Assembly (NCBI RefSeq): GCF_026262505.1
Contig: NC_067207.1
Location: 17,018,082 to 17,082,081 of the forward strand
From: Trichomonas vaginalis G3
Taxonomy: Eukaryota; Parabasalia; Trichomonadida; Trichomonadidae
Length of the DNA: 64,000 nt
Direction: 5' to 3'
The position numbers and the translations under genes are program-made. The notes below the pieces were generated by a model. It saw only the letters and a list, made by a program, of their open reading frames with translations, ran no database searches and was not told the DNA's origin. This document shows, one piece after another, positions 39,410-50,478 of this stretch (positions are counted from its first letter, which is position 1; each line of letters opens with the position of its first letter).

Positions 39410-40708
39410 AGGGTGTCCAAAGGTGCGTTTAGCACAGCGCTCTATATGAGACTATTAAAGGAGATATATGCTGATTATAAATATATAATAAAAAATATGA
39501 ATATATGTATATGATGAGTATGTTGTATTTTGGCGCCATGCCGGGATATAAAATGAATTTTGAGACAAGAGGCGGTTTCGCGGGAAATTTTGGCGGGATT
39601 TTTTTCATTTTTTTAATGAATCATAAAGAAAACATCCTCGCTCTTGCAAAAAAATGCAAAGACTGTAAAAAAATCTACGAGACATTGGTAAAATGCTTCG
39701 GTATGGATGCTCCTAGCTATTCCACTGTAACGTATCATGTTAGGATGTATCACTTCATGAACAAAAAGGCGCCCATCATAAAAATTGACAAAAAATCGCC
39801 GGATCAAAGAAAAATCAAAGCAATTCTTCAAGCGCTAGATGAATACCCAAGAGCATCACTCAGAAGGATAGAGGAGATGACAAAGATACCACGTACAACA
39901 GTCAGTTATTATCTGCACAATTATTTGAACTACAAACTAGCGTATACACGTTGGGTTCCGCACAACCTTAATTCAGTTCAAAAAAAATCTAGAGTCCAAT
40001 CTTCGAAAGAGCTCCTCTCTATATTGGGTGCGTATCAATCAAGAAGTTTCGCTTTTTAGTAACAGGGGACGAGTCTTGGTTTCAATATGCAACAGAAGCC
40101 AAAATCATGTGGATCCCGAAGGATGAAAATCCGCAAACATTCCCGAAGAAAAAAATTGACACACCAATGATGATGTTGTCGGTTTTTTGGGCGTGAATGG
40201 CATCATCGCAATTGATATTCTTCAAAAACCTAATACGATGAATGCTCAGTATCTAATTGACAATGTTCTTACTCAAATTATCAATTCTGATGAGTTTGAG
40301 AAATCCAAACAACAAAAACAAAAGTTTGCAATTCATTTTTGATAATTCAAGAGTTCACAAAAGTCATAAGGTAATGAATTACTTGGTGGAAAACAATGTC
40401 AAAGTTGTTCCAAACCCAATTTATTCACCTGATATTGCACCTCTGACTTTTATTTATTCGGCACGCTAAAAAAGAGAGCTGAAGGACGCGAATTCGCGAG
40501 TCCAGATGATCTTGAAAATTTTGTAAGAGAGCAATTTGAGCAATTTTCTCATGATGATTTAAAGCGTGTCTTTCAAGCCTGGATCGATCGCTGCGAACGC
40601 GTGATTGAATCCAATGGTGATTATATTTAAATAAACTTTATATATATGTAACTTGTTTATTTCTATTCGCAGTATTCAGGTTTGTGCTAAACACACCTTT
40701 GGACACCC
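39410..40708 (+). mobile_element. Mariner element, Tvmar1-like
   Basis: 1299 bp bounded by inverted repeats GGGTGTCCAAAGGTGCGTTT and its near complement, with TA on both outer sides. The single transposase gene is frameshifted. Size, ends and TA target agree with the Tvmar1 mariner family of T. vaginalis. It separates a PLV promoter box (ATTTTATTTTTATA) from the ATG at 40716. Confidence 0.9.
39616..40630 (+). pseudogene. Mariner transposase, frameshifted
   Basis: About 340 codons across several frames. The N-terminal helix-turn-helix region holds YPRASLRRIEEMTKIPRTTV. The catalytic DD34D residues lie in TGDESWF (about 40068), HFDNSRVH (about 40338) and the block after YSPDIAP (about 40444). 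Frames change near 40045, 40190 and 40440. The start at 39616 is the first ATG consistent with the usual N-terminus; an upstream in-frame ATG at 39505 is possible. It would cut and paste at TA but cannot be made intact from this copy. Confidence 0.8.
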
Positions 40709-40715
40709 TATATAA

Positions 40716-40907
40716 ATGGATACCCCACAAGCTCAAAATTTACCACGAATCATAACAAGGGAGGAAATAATAAAAATGATGCAAGAACGAATTAAAAACA
40801 ACAAACCACGAAAACCGAGAAGATGCGGTTATGCAGTAATGATGGAAAGAGAACCCAGAAGGGTTCGGCGTCTCGAAGAGACGTTGTCGAAGAGGAATAA
40901 AAATTAA
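40716..40907 (+). CDS. Small basic PLV protein, 63 residues
   Basis: Starts MDTPQAQNLPRIITREEIIK. The second half is very basic (NNKPRKPRRCGYAVMMEREP, RRVRRLEETLSKRNKN). A nucleic-acid-binding or virion-core role is possible from charge only. The mariner sits directly upstream, but the regenerated TATA before AAATG keeps the last bases of the promoter box. The stop region overlaps the opposite gene at 40904. Confidence 0.55.
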   Translation: MDTPQAQNLPRIITREEIIKMMQERIKNNKPRKPRRCGYAVMMEREPRRVRRLEETLSKRNKN

Positions 40908-41198
40908 ATTTGGATAGAGTTTAAAAATTCATCTTTATTAAATTCATCTCTTCCAATCAATTTATTTATTCTATTAAATTTTTTTATTTTTGCTTCACTC
41001 AGTTTAAGGATTGAACGGTAAGTTTCTAATTTTTCGATTATTTCTTTCCTCTTTTATCGTTTCAATTACTTTAGTTTTATGGGCATCAGCCCCGCCGCAT
41101 TGCGACTTCTTTTTGTAATAGCATATTTTTGATTTAATTCTGTTTAGTTTCTTTTTATATTCATCGTCTGGACTCTTGGATGCTTCGTTGTCACTCAT
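40904..41198 (-). pseudogene. Small PLV protein, one frameshift
   Basis: Starts MSDNEASKSPDDEYKKKLNR with a basic middle (YYKKKSQCGGADAHKTK). The frame ends early, but a neighbouring frame continues with coiled-coil-like sequence (ILKLSEAKIKKFNRINKLIG) to a stop at 40904, suggesting a one-base change near 41045. The complete form would have about 97 residues. Function unknown. Confidence 0.45.
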
Positions 41199-41217
41199 TT
41201 CTTACGAAATAAAAAAA

Positions 41218-42304
41218 TTAAATATTATTTAAATATAATGGAGTAATAAAATAAATCGGATTTTCTATTAATTTATTGTCAACTTCAACTAATGCATTGC
41301 CGTTAATATATCTAACAAATTCAGCTATTGTGTCAAATCTTCGTTTCTTTTTGTCATTGATTTATCAGTTTTTCCATAATCGAGATGAATCAAAACTTTA
41401 TCCCCTTGTTTAAAATTCATGAGCCCCGAATTAATTTTTCACGTTTAACATCATTTAACCTTTCATTTGCTTTCTAATATATTCCCATTCTTTTGAAATA
41501 TCATTTTTCATTTCCACTGGTTTCATGTTTATAATTCTATGCCATGTATTATTGTAATAATATACTAACTGCTGTATGATGGAGTCATGATTTCCATCCC
41601 AGTATATCTGACCGTTAACCCCTAACGCAACTCTAAGAGTTCTCATTACCGCATCAACTATTTTATTATGAAACGTATATGGAGAGGATGAAAAGAAAAA
41701 ATTAATTTGTGGGAAATAATGAGCCATAGCTGCCTGAAATCCTTTATCACCATCGCCCCTGATATTATCTACTCTTTCATGATCTAGTAAGTATTGAATA
41801 GCTCTTCTTGTTTCCTGTTCTGTTTTTCCCTTTCACTGGAATGCAATATAAATATCTAGTGTTAATGTTAATGGCAAATAAATAAGTAACGTTTCCTTTT
41901 GAATATTCCAGATGATCGATTTCGTATGAATATGGATATGGAGCAAATGAAGGGCGACTAAATTTTTCCTTTAACGGTTGAATTTTCGGGTCAATTGGTT
42001 TATTTAATATCTTGAAATCCTTTTTAAAATCTTTTGCTTCTTTAATGTTTGAAATGGATATAATAAAGTGAATGATGAAGGATTAACTGAAGGAGGAGGT
42101 ACTACCGTTGGAGGTTTTGGTGTTGCAAGTGGTTTAATTTTATCTGCTTTGATTTTGGATGATGAAGTTTTGGATTTCATTCTCCTTTCATTAATTCTGG
42201 ATGTATTCTATTCATTTGTTTTAAAATATGCTGTATATAAAGGTTTGATATACTTTCCCGCTTCGAGTTTATGTTGAAGGATGAATTCCAAAAGTTGATC
42301 TTCA
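41218..42304 (-). pseudogene. Retroviral-type (rve) integrase, multiply frameshifted
   Basis: On the minus strand a Pro-rich N-terminal part leads to the catalytic core: YSYEIDHLEYSKG with the first Asp, VDNIRGDGDKGF with the second, and PYTFHNKIVDAVMRTLR where the third acidic residue is expected. A C-terminal SH3/chromo-like domain follows (FKQGDKVLIHLDYGKT and FVRYINGNALVEV). Maverick-class elements use such an enzyme to insert into chromosomes. At least five frame changes lie between 42230 and 41360, so this copy is dead or poorly sequenced. Confidence 0.7.
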
Positions 42305-42305
42305 T

Positions 42306-42626
42306 TTAAAAGTCGGCTGAATATGATTTAACTAATGAATCATAAATTAAAGCTTGTGCTTCATTTATGGTCTGAAGGACCTGGGCGTTTTGCACCTTTT
42401 GTTTTTGTTCCTTTGGTTTTTGCGGCTCAGGATTATATAATTTATATAATTCATCAATATCTTCTTCTGTTAATACTTTATTTTTGAAATCTTTCAACTG
42501 TTTAAGTTGTGATTTAGTTTTTCCCTTTGTATATTCATTATTTTTAATTTTGTCTTTAATTTTAGAAATTATTTTATCATGATATTTCAAAATTTCATTT
42601 TTATAATATGGATAATAATAACCCAT
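42306..42626 (-). CDS. PLV protein upstream of integrase, 106 residues
   Basis: Starts MGYYYPYYKNEILKYHDKII at 42626. A longer frame would run through the GC-rich hairpin and is rejected. Lys-rich helices are followed by a short segment QVLQTINEAQALIYDSLVKS. It may be the N-terminal part of the integrase, since a neighbouring frame continues into NEDQLLEFILQHKLEAG without a gap. A 19-base stretch inside it is repeated exactly, inverted, in the tail-fibre gene. Confidence 0.5.
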   Translation of the reverse strand: MGYYYPYYKNEILKYHDKIISKIKDKIKNNEYTKGKTKSQLKQLKDFKNKVLTEEDIDELYKLYNPEPQKPKEQKQKVQNAQVLQTINEAQALIYDSLVKSYSADF

Positions 42627-42656
42627 ATCATCACCCGTTATATTAGGTAGGTGAGT

Positions 42657-42689
42657 GGGGCTTCCAGGCGCGTTGCGCCCTCTAGCCCC
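42657..42689. terminator. GC-rich hairpin at Maverick R terminus
   Basis: Reverse-orientation counterpart of 20034-20066, GGGGCT..GGCGC/GCGCC..AGCCCC, about 90 bases beyond the stop of the acidic terminal gene. Homology between the two copies ends a few bases past it (ACCT), and the PLV gene starts only 30 bases away. Confidence 0.5.
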
Positions 42690-42781
42690 GGAGAAACTAG
42701 AGGAGGAATGATACAAAGACCAGATGAAAAAAATAAAAATATTATAATAAAATTAAATTTTTAGTCTTAAATTGTTTTTTT

Positions 42782-44012
42782 TTATTCGGTATATTCTGAA
42801 TCTTGAATGTCTTGGAAATTTTCTTCTTCTTCACTCTCTGAGGTGAGGATTTCTTCGACTTCTTCTTCTTCGCTCTCTGAGGTGAGGATTTCTTCGACTT
42901 CTTCTTCGCCATTGGGAGCAACAAATCCTGCGATGAAAACTTTGTATATACCTTCTTGAGGAGTCTCTATGATGAAAGTCGTATTGTTGAGGAAATGGAA
43001 CTCGACATCTTGAACAAATTGGCAACTGCTGTGTGTGAATTTTGCAATGTGTGAGAGGCTTTCCTTTATAGCCCTTGGGAAAGCTTGAGATAGTTACTGT
43101 TCCTCCATATGGAACTCTGGCAGGAATATCTAAAGCAACAGTTGTTATAACGTGGAAATTGTCTAAGAATTGAGGCATAGGTTCAATGCAGTATAGTCGT
43201 TTTGACTGGTTGTCTTTTGTGTAGAAATATAAATAGAATGACCTTTCACCATGTTCATTCAATTCTTCCAAATAATTGTATGAATTTGGATATAAACGGA
43301 CAAATTCAGCAATTTTAACTTCTTGTAAATGCTTCTGCAAGTTCTTTGGAAACAAGTGAATGAACTGGTCAATAGCTTGCAACGCTATGAGATTGGCAGT
43401 AACGGGTAAATATGAAGCAAACATGTCAACAAGTACGCCAGGGTCTTTGATTTCGTTTTCAAGAGGCTGAATGGCATCCATGACAGCTTGAAACATCTCG
43501 TTATAATCTCGATTGTCTTCTGAACCCCACTGTTCATTTAACTTATCTAACAATTCTAACCTTTTCTTTGCGTATTTTCTACGAACTTTCTCTGAAAGAG
43601 GAGTGTCGCTATCTTGTGTGTCTTGAATTTGAGACTTAAATTGTTTGCTAAAGGCGAGATATCGTGTTTGCGACCTAGTGGTCATTGCAGAATGTGTTTC
43701 TGTATGTTCGATTGGATGTGTTTCTGTATTTTCGGGTGGTTGTGTTTCTGTATGTTCGATTGGAGTCTGATTGGTATGAACTTCTTCTGAAAATGCTTCT
43801 GTTCCGATAGTTGTTGTTGCCTGACCTGTTGGCTGAGCTGTTTCTTTGTGCAAATGCATATTGTCCAACAATTTGTTTGCAATTGTATGAGGAAGTTGCT
43901 TTGGTATTATAGGAGGTCGTAAGGGTTTTGAGAATGGTGAGACATAAGTTGTAGGAACTTTAACTGCAGAGGTAGTCGACGAATTGTTTGCGACATTTTT
44001 TCTTCCTTCCAT
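42782..44012 (-). pseudogene. Acidic-tailed Maverick terminal gene (copy R), one frameshift
   Basis: Starts MEGRKNVANNSSTTSAVKVP. About 410 codons: a Pro/Thr/His repeat region (EHTETQPPENTETHP), a helical middle (LQAIDQFIHLFPKNLQKHL) similar to copy L, and a beta domain. A frame change near 43060 leads into an acidic tail made of two copies of a VEEILTSESEEEE-type repeat, ending at 42782. It is homologous to 19113-19991 but strongly diverged and longer, while the gene on the other side of the promoter is nearly identical between copies. Function unknown. Confidence 0.6.
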
Positions 44013-44483
44013 TATGAAAAATGAACTGTTTTTTCGGACCACTCATAGAAAAGTTTGAGATAAACCGTTTTCGTCAACGGAGACCCCCTCTATTTTTTTA
44101 TTTTATTTAATAGTTACCGTGGGAAAAACGGTTTATCTCAAATATTGAATGAACTATAAACGTTTTTTGTTTTCTATATATACTTTTTTGTCCAACGGTA
44201 AAACTTTTTACACAACGGTTTTTGAGAGTCGTCGCCGTTGACTTTTTTGTCGAGCACTCAAAATAGTATAACTTTGTCCGGACAAGTAAGGGTCTATCGT
44301 CGCTACAGGAAAAGTTACAGGCGTTCCAAGGAAGTATACTTTGAGAAGCCTTTTTCCCATTATAGAATGAGATAGGACGGTTATTTTACAAAACTGACAA
44401 CACTTTGACCGAGTAGTTTTTTGTGCTGAACAAAAAGTGTCATATCAACATCTGTCAAAAACCGTTTTTTAACTTCACTTAAA
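44013..44483. promoter_or_regulatory. Divergent promoter with Myb-like sites (copy R)
   Basis: Conserved counterpart of 18643-19112: repeated CAACGG/CCGTTG motifs, CTATATATAC at about 44172, and an AAAAAGTGTCATAT motif at about 44430. Single-base indels relative to copy L are few. Confidence 0.5.
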
Positions 44484-46840
44484 ATGCCACGTAAGCTACG
44501 TAAGAATATGCGTAAGAGGAAGGGAGCATTGAAACATCCAATAGTAAAACTGACACCACAACAACAGTTGCAACAACAAATGATGAATGACCCCACTATG
44601 TTGCAACAAATGTCAAGCAACCCTATGCTTTTAAACCGAGTTATTGGTGCACAGAGTGGAGGTTTAAGAGCAGCACTTTTAGCGAAAATGGCAGGCTATG
44701 GTGGAGCTGCAGACGGAACAGCTTATAACCCTCAAAGTCAAATGAATTTGAGTTCACTCAAAAATCAAATAACAGATGTCAAAAAGTCAAACATAGACAT
44801 ACAGAAACAAATAAGTGAAAACGAAAAGAAACTAGAATATGACAGACACACAAAGAAACTCAATGAGTTAAACGTAGAGAAAAAGAAGAAAGAAGAACAA
44901 CTGAAAGAACTAAGTACAGAGGAATATGCGAAAAAAGTGTCAGAAAAAGCAGCAGAAGTAGCAAAAATGGAACAAGATGTTATAAATTTGAAAAACCATA
45001 CTACTCAATATAAAGTACTGAAAGATGAAGAGATAAAACAAAAAGCCATGAAGACACATATGGATAGCGATGAGTATAAAAAAGAAGTTGAAGCAAATGT
45101 AAAGGCAGAAAAACTTTTACAGTTGCAAAACCAAACCGTACAGTATGAAAACTTAGCACAAGAAAGTAAAAATAACGACGCAGCCATGCAAAAGGCAATG
45201 AAAAGCGCAGAATATATAAAAACTAATAATGACTGGTTAGATGCCCAAGCCAACGCTAAAGCAGCCCAACTTATAGGGTCAATAAGGACAAAAATACAAG
45301 CGGATGAAGACAGTTCAAATGAAGCTTAAATGAATGCTGACTTTAAGAATGCCTTCGAAGCTCTTCATAGTAAGGTGAAACTAGTGAACGACTTCTCATC
45401 TGGAAAGAAACTGAAGTCTGAAGGTTTCGACAAAGAGTTAAGAGAAGTAGCACAAAATATGACGAAAATAACAGATGCAGCAACGAGACAGGCAGTTCAA
45501 AGTGCCTATGACGCCGTTAGAGCAACTGTTGTGGAAAGTCAAGAAAAAGAGTTACAACAGACCAAAACAGACCTAGTAAATGCTTTCTTAAAAACGAAAA
45601 GTCAGGTAGGACATTATGCTGCAGATGGAACATATGTGCCAGCTGGTGGAACTTATATACCACCAAACCCTCCAAGAGAAGCACCTGCACCAGGACTACC
45701 TAAAACATTTACATCGTCACATGGACACAGACATAGGCATGCACCAAAACCAACACAACAACTAACAGTTCAAAATCCAGCACCACAACAACAACCAAAA
45801 CCAACAGTTCAAAATCCAACACAACAACCAACAGTTCAAAATCCAGCACCACAACAACAACCAAAACCAACAGTTCAAAATCCAGCACAGCAACCAACAG
45901 TTCAAAACCCTGCACAGCAACCAACAGTTCAAAATCCAGCACAACAACCACCTCCACAACCAGCACAGCAACCAACAGTTCAAAACCCTGCACAACAACA
46001 ACCACAAACAGAGCAAGGACATAAAAGAAGTAGAGAAAAAGGAAACCAAGAATTCTTAAAAATGCTTAAGGAAGATTATGGTTACCCAGATACTCTTGAC
46101 TTTAGTGACAGATATAAAGAAGCTATTAGAAAGTTCAAGGAAGGAAATACTGACCCGAACCTATTTAGCTTTATGGTTCAGCATCAAATGGGATATAATC
46201 TCAAACCTGGAAAATACAAGCTCGCTAAGGGATATGATTTAATAGCATATCATCCAAATGACATGAATGAATCTACTCCGAGATATTTGGTGTCAGAGCT
46301 AAATGATAATTCAACTCTCTTCATGAAACGCGTAAAAATAGAGACGGAACGAAAGAAGAAAGGTTTATGAGTCCGGATGACTTAGATAGGGAACTTGTTA
46401 AAAACGGTCTCGGAATATATGAAATGCCACCAGATGAGGTACAAGAAACTCAACAGGAAGAAGTTCAGATACAACCAGACATGGAAGAAATAGTTCAGCA
46501 ACAACAGCTAGAAGAGCCTGAAGGAAACGAACAAGTCCCTCCTTTGGAAACTAACTTCACAGAACTAGATGAAGATTTGGAACAGCCGAAAAATCTTGAC
46601 CCTCAACAAGTGTATGCGGAGAATATGGAATCTTTCCAAGAGTCTAAGAAAAATTCGGCCGACATAGTAGAAGAATATCGAAAAATGTTCGCCGACATAC
46701 AAAAGACTCCAACATCAGATGAAAATATTCAGCATAGAATGGAAGTACTGAAAGAAATGTACGCAAATACAATAATCCTTTTTACTTACGACCATATAAC
46801 GTTCAATCTTTGGCTGAACTCGGTGAAAATAAAAGGTTAA
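44484..46840 (+). pseudogene. Large Gln/Pro-rich coiled-coil structural protein (copy R)
   Basis: Same order of parts as 16372-18642: basic leader, coiled coil, GTYVPAGG repeat, PTVQNPA repeats and acidic Gln-rich end. A TAA at 45327 interrupts it after SSNEA, immediately followed by an ATG. One base is lost near 46340. The PTVQN block has a different number and mixture of units (PAQQPTVQN, PAPQQQPKP) from copy L. Confidence 0.65.
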
Positions 46841-47931
46841 ATTTCAACAAAACATATAGAAATGAAACATTGTTTAAAGTTCATTCAGAACCTAACCAAT
46901 ATGGAAACAAACCTACTTTTGTTCTGCAGACTATGGAACTACAATGAAATGGGGTCATAAAGCTAATCCGGATAGGTGGTTCATAAACTTACAACCTCAA
47001 TTCCAAGAAGTTGTAGACGCAATGGAAGTGAATGGTGAACCAGATATAGCTGGTATTTTCAGCGCGGCTTTAATGCCATTGAAAGATATGAAACATGCAG
47101 ATATTTTGGACCAGTATGAAATGAACATGGCTGAAGGAAATATAACACCTGACGTTCTAGAACATTTATCTCAAAGAACTACACAGAACCATAGAGATGG
47201 TATATTTGGTGAAGAGTTTAGAAAGAAAGTTAGGGAGAGAGAAGGAAGAGAACCTATTGTACATGACCTTGCAAACGAAAGTTTGCAAAATGTCATAAAA
47301 ACTTACTTTGCAGACAATGAACTGAGAAGGGATGAATATTTAAGAAAACTCAAATGGACAGTACCAAATGAAATGTTAGTATTGAAAACATGTTCCTTGA
47401 CAAAATAAAACCAACTACAGAAATAAATGACGCAAGACTGAAACATTGGTAAAAGCTTTCCCATTCACAAAAGATATTATTGGTAACATGGAAAGAAAAC
47501 CAGAATGGCTACAAAAACATATATTTGGAAACGAGCTTATTCCATATGGACAAGCTCTGTTTGAAGAGCTTGAACAGGAAACTCAGGAAAGAGTCATGCA
47601 AACAATAAGCGAAGACTCAAATACAAACTATGACAAAATCTTTCTAGGATATAGGTTACCTGAGATGGGCGACCAGAGCCCAAAGGCAAAAAGGACATGG
47701 GAAATTTACAACATACTAGGTGAACATGAGGCAAAGATGCAACAACTTGAAGCAGAGGGCAAGTTACCAAAAGCGACACCAAAGAAGAAGAGAAGAGTAG
47801 AACAAAGTGAAAGTAGTGAAGAAGTAACTTCATCTAGTGAAAGTAGTGGCAATGAAGGAAAAAGAAGAGTTAAAAACTCAGTCAGGAAGAAAGTAAAGCT
47901 TGGTCCGAGTGGGTTCTATTATGATATATAA
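46765..47931 (+). pseudogene. Structural protein downstream part (copy R)
   Basis: Counterpart of 15370-16440, entered in the -1 frame relative to the preceding protein. Contains WGHKANPDRWFINLQPQFQE. Frame changes lie near 46925 and 47390-47445. Copy R has about 28 additional residues near the end (KKKRRVEQSESSEEVTSSSE) that copy L lacks, an in-frame length difference. It ends VKLGPSGFYYDI just before the capsid gene. Confidence 0.5.
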
Positions 47932-47963
47932 ATCCAACTATTCTATATTTTTACCCATATGAA

Positions 47964-49529
47964 ATGTACGCCGCTCAGAATATAACGCCAACAGTTTTGG
48001 ATGCCATGAACGGAAATGTTTCCGAATGGTATAACGAATGCGACAATGCCATTAGAAGGTTAGAAATAGTTCCTGGAACTTACGAATATACAACTGCTGT
48101 TTCTTATGGAAACGTAGGTGAGTTTGGAGAAGGTTCTTCAACAACAGTAGATATTGCTTGCGACAGGTTTCATATTATTTCTATTGACAACTCATTCTTA
48201 TACGTGGAACAAGACATTGAAATAAAACCTTCTGCCAAGTTGTCTGACAAGAAAGGTTGCAATGGAATTTTCTATGTCGGATACCAATATGCTCCAGAAG
48301 TTTTCATGGGATATAAGATATATTCTAACTCTGACTTAGTTCAAACAGTAACATGGGCAAACTATGAATGGTTCGCTTTGAGAAACTCAGTACAACCACA
48401 AGCCAGAGAACAAACAGACCAGTATGCCACCATTGAGAAAATAAGAAGACTTGACCCTAACGTTCCAGGAGTTTATGTTAACCTTTCTGGACAAACTGCA
48501 GCAGCAGTAACCAAAGTAAAACTGAAACTTAGAGTTCCTTTGTCATCTTTCCTCATCTTCAGGTTTTTAAGATACTTGCCAAACTGGGCAGGAAAAATTT
48601 CTATCGAACTTACTCCAAGCAAAAATAACTTAGTCATTGCACCAACACAAGACCCATTCAGCATTACTGTAGCTGGAACTGGTGGAGCCAAGTTCTGTGA
48701 CTTTTGCAAAGACAAAGTTGACTTAGACTTTGGTTTCTCAAACCTCAACACTGAAGTAAACTATTATTTCAATGCTGCTGGAGATGCTTGGGACCCAGTT
48801 AAGTTCACATGCGAAAAAATTGAATGCAAGAGAATAGAAAGCAGACTTGCAGTCTATATGTTGGACCCAGATATTTTCAAATGCTTTAGCTGCCAAATAT
48901 ATTGCAGTTTCACTTATGTTCCCTATACACCAAATATCTGTCAAAGACTTGCAGGTGAAGTTGGAAACCAAAATCCAGGAGCCGAAGGTGCAAGAACAGA
49001 TATTGCTTTAACAACTGCAATGAAACATGCAGATACTATGTTTGTACTGTTCAGACGAACTATAAATGACTATTCTTGTTTCTACAACCCTGGTATTAAA
49101 TATCATATAAACATAGATGGCAAATATTATCCAAGAGAGAATATTCTACAGTTGAGAGATATGAGGTCATACAACTTGACATTAGATGCTATGAACTTTA
49201 ACAAACAACTTCACAACAACCATTAACCCTGAAATGCAAAGTTCTATTATGCATATGTGAAAGTATGGACTCATACAGGAGGTCAAAAAACTCAATATAC
49301 AAATGGAGACCGTTCAAACTTTTGGCTTGGCATTCCATTTGCTGACTCAGAAGACTTTATGGGTGGTATTTCAACTGTTGGTACAGTTCAAATACAATAT
49401 ACTGGTGACAGAGACGGTCCAGATGAATTGAGAGCAAAGAAGTTTACAAAACCAATAGCACTTTTCACGGAAGATGCTCTTTTGAAGATTCGTTCGATGA
49501 AACCTGCTGGGGCTCCTCAGATTGCATAA
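47964..49529 (+). pseudogene. Major capsid protein, double jelly-roll type (copy R)
   Basis: Nearly identical to copy L from MYAAQNITPTVLDAMNG through residue 225, with a short variable loop near 48655-48700. A frame change and return lies between about 48870 and 48950. A second pair lies near 49135-49155. Uncompensated indels follow near 49205 and 49250, and one base is missing at the very end near 49525. The break points differ from those in copy L, so each region of the protein is open in at least one copy. Confidence 0.75.
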
Positions 49530-49880
49530 CGACAGCTTCCATCGAGCAGATTTGGCAGCAGGTCAGTAAGTTGTTCTTGAACTGACTTCTCTCCGTCAAA
49601 TATTGACAGTACGCCAGTTTTGACATAATATTGTATTATAAACTTTCCTTTAGTAATATCTGTAAGTTTTGAAGTTATATTTTGTTCTGCTTCAAGAACT
49701 TTCACCATTTCAGTTATACCAACTTTCTTTGCTTTATGAAATATTTAGGTTCAGCAAAGACTGCTATTCTATAACATTTTCCATTGTTTGTGTAAAGAAC
49801 TATTCTGTCACTGTATTTGTATTGTTTGTGAGTATAAACTTTGTTCTGCTTCAATTCAATAGATATCCGAATACGTCCAT
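49465..49880 (-). pseudogene. Small Maverick protein converging on the capsid gene (copy R)
   Basis: Homologue of 13419-13838. The start MDVFGYLLN is followed by a stop due to one lost base. Further changes lie near 49735 and 49555. The conserved GKFIIQYYVKTGVLSIFDGE segment remains open. Antisense overlap with the capsid 3' end is kept. Confidence 0.5.
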
Positions 49881-49898
49881 CTTTTTATTCTAAGTAAA

Positions 49899-50474
49899 AT
49901 GCCATTTCCGAAAAATAGAAGCGTAAGTGTTTCAAAAGGTTTAATGGCGGTGGCAGATGTGAAGATAAATTCACCAACTCAAACAAACAGTCAAAGTGTT
50001 GTTGTCAATGTCAAAGACAGAGATGTTGAAGTGGGGAAACCATACGAAGACGAAGATGGTATAACAATTGTTCCTGTAAAAGAACCAACATATCCTGAAG
50101 TTAGCAGAGACTTAAGTTCTGTTGCAGATATTCGAAACGACTACCAACAACTGAAAGACAAACTTCAAACTCAGGAGAAGATTTGTCAAGCTTTAAGTAT
50201 AATGTTAAACTTGGTCGAACACAACCCTGTAAAAGTGAACTCATATGTCATTGCACCTCATGAAGTTTTGAAAGAACTATTGAAACTTTTGACAGAGGCA
50301 GACGATATAAACATCAAAGAAATAGAACCCGACATTAGTTGCTGTGGTGTTTCATATAATGCCATTGACAAGATATACGTTATGAAAGGAGGTGAAACGT
50401 TGAACTTAAAATATAGTTTCCCAGACGTTATAAAAATATTTGACGACCAACATTTCATTAAAGTTTATTGCTAA
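49899..50474 (+). CDS. Maverick protein with coiled coil, 191 residues
   Basis: Starts MPFPKNRSVSVSKGLMAVAD. Open over its whole length, in contrast to copy L (12820-13400). Disordered acidic N-terminal third, coiled coil (DYQQLKDKLQTQEKICQ), then conserved helices and a beta-rich end. The last residues differ from copy L because of two small compensating indels. The stop is four bases before the penton ATG, with the TAAGTAAA box between. Confidence 0.65.
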   Translation: MPFPKNRSVSVSKGLMAVADVKINSPTQTNSQSVVVNVKDRDVEVGKPYEDEDGITIVPVKEPTYPEVSRDLSSVADIRNDYQQLKDKLQTQEKICQALSIMLNLVEHNPVKVNSYVIAPHEVLKELLKLLTEADDINIKEIEPDISCCGVSYNAIDKIYVMKGGETLNLKYSFPDVIKIFDDQHFIKVYC

Positions 50475-50478
50475 GTAA

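Noticed and set aside
42627-42716. N-terminal extension of the 42626 gene through the hairpin
   Set aside because: The extension encodes Ser/Pro-rich sequence from the Maverick terminal hairpin and is not part of the PLV gene.
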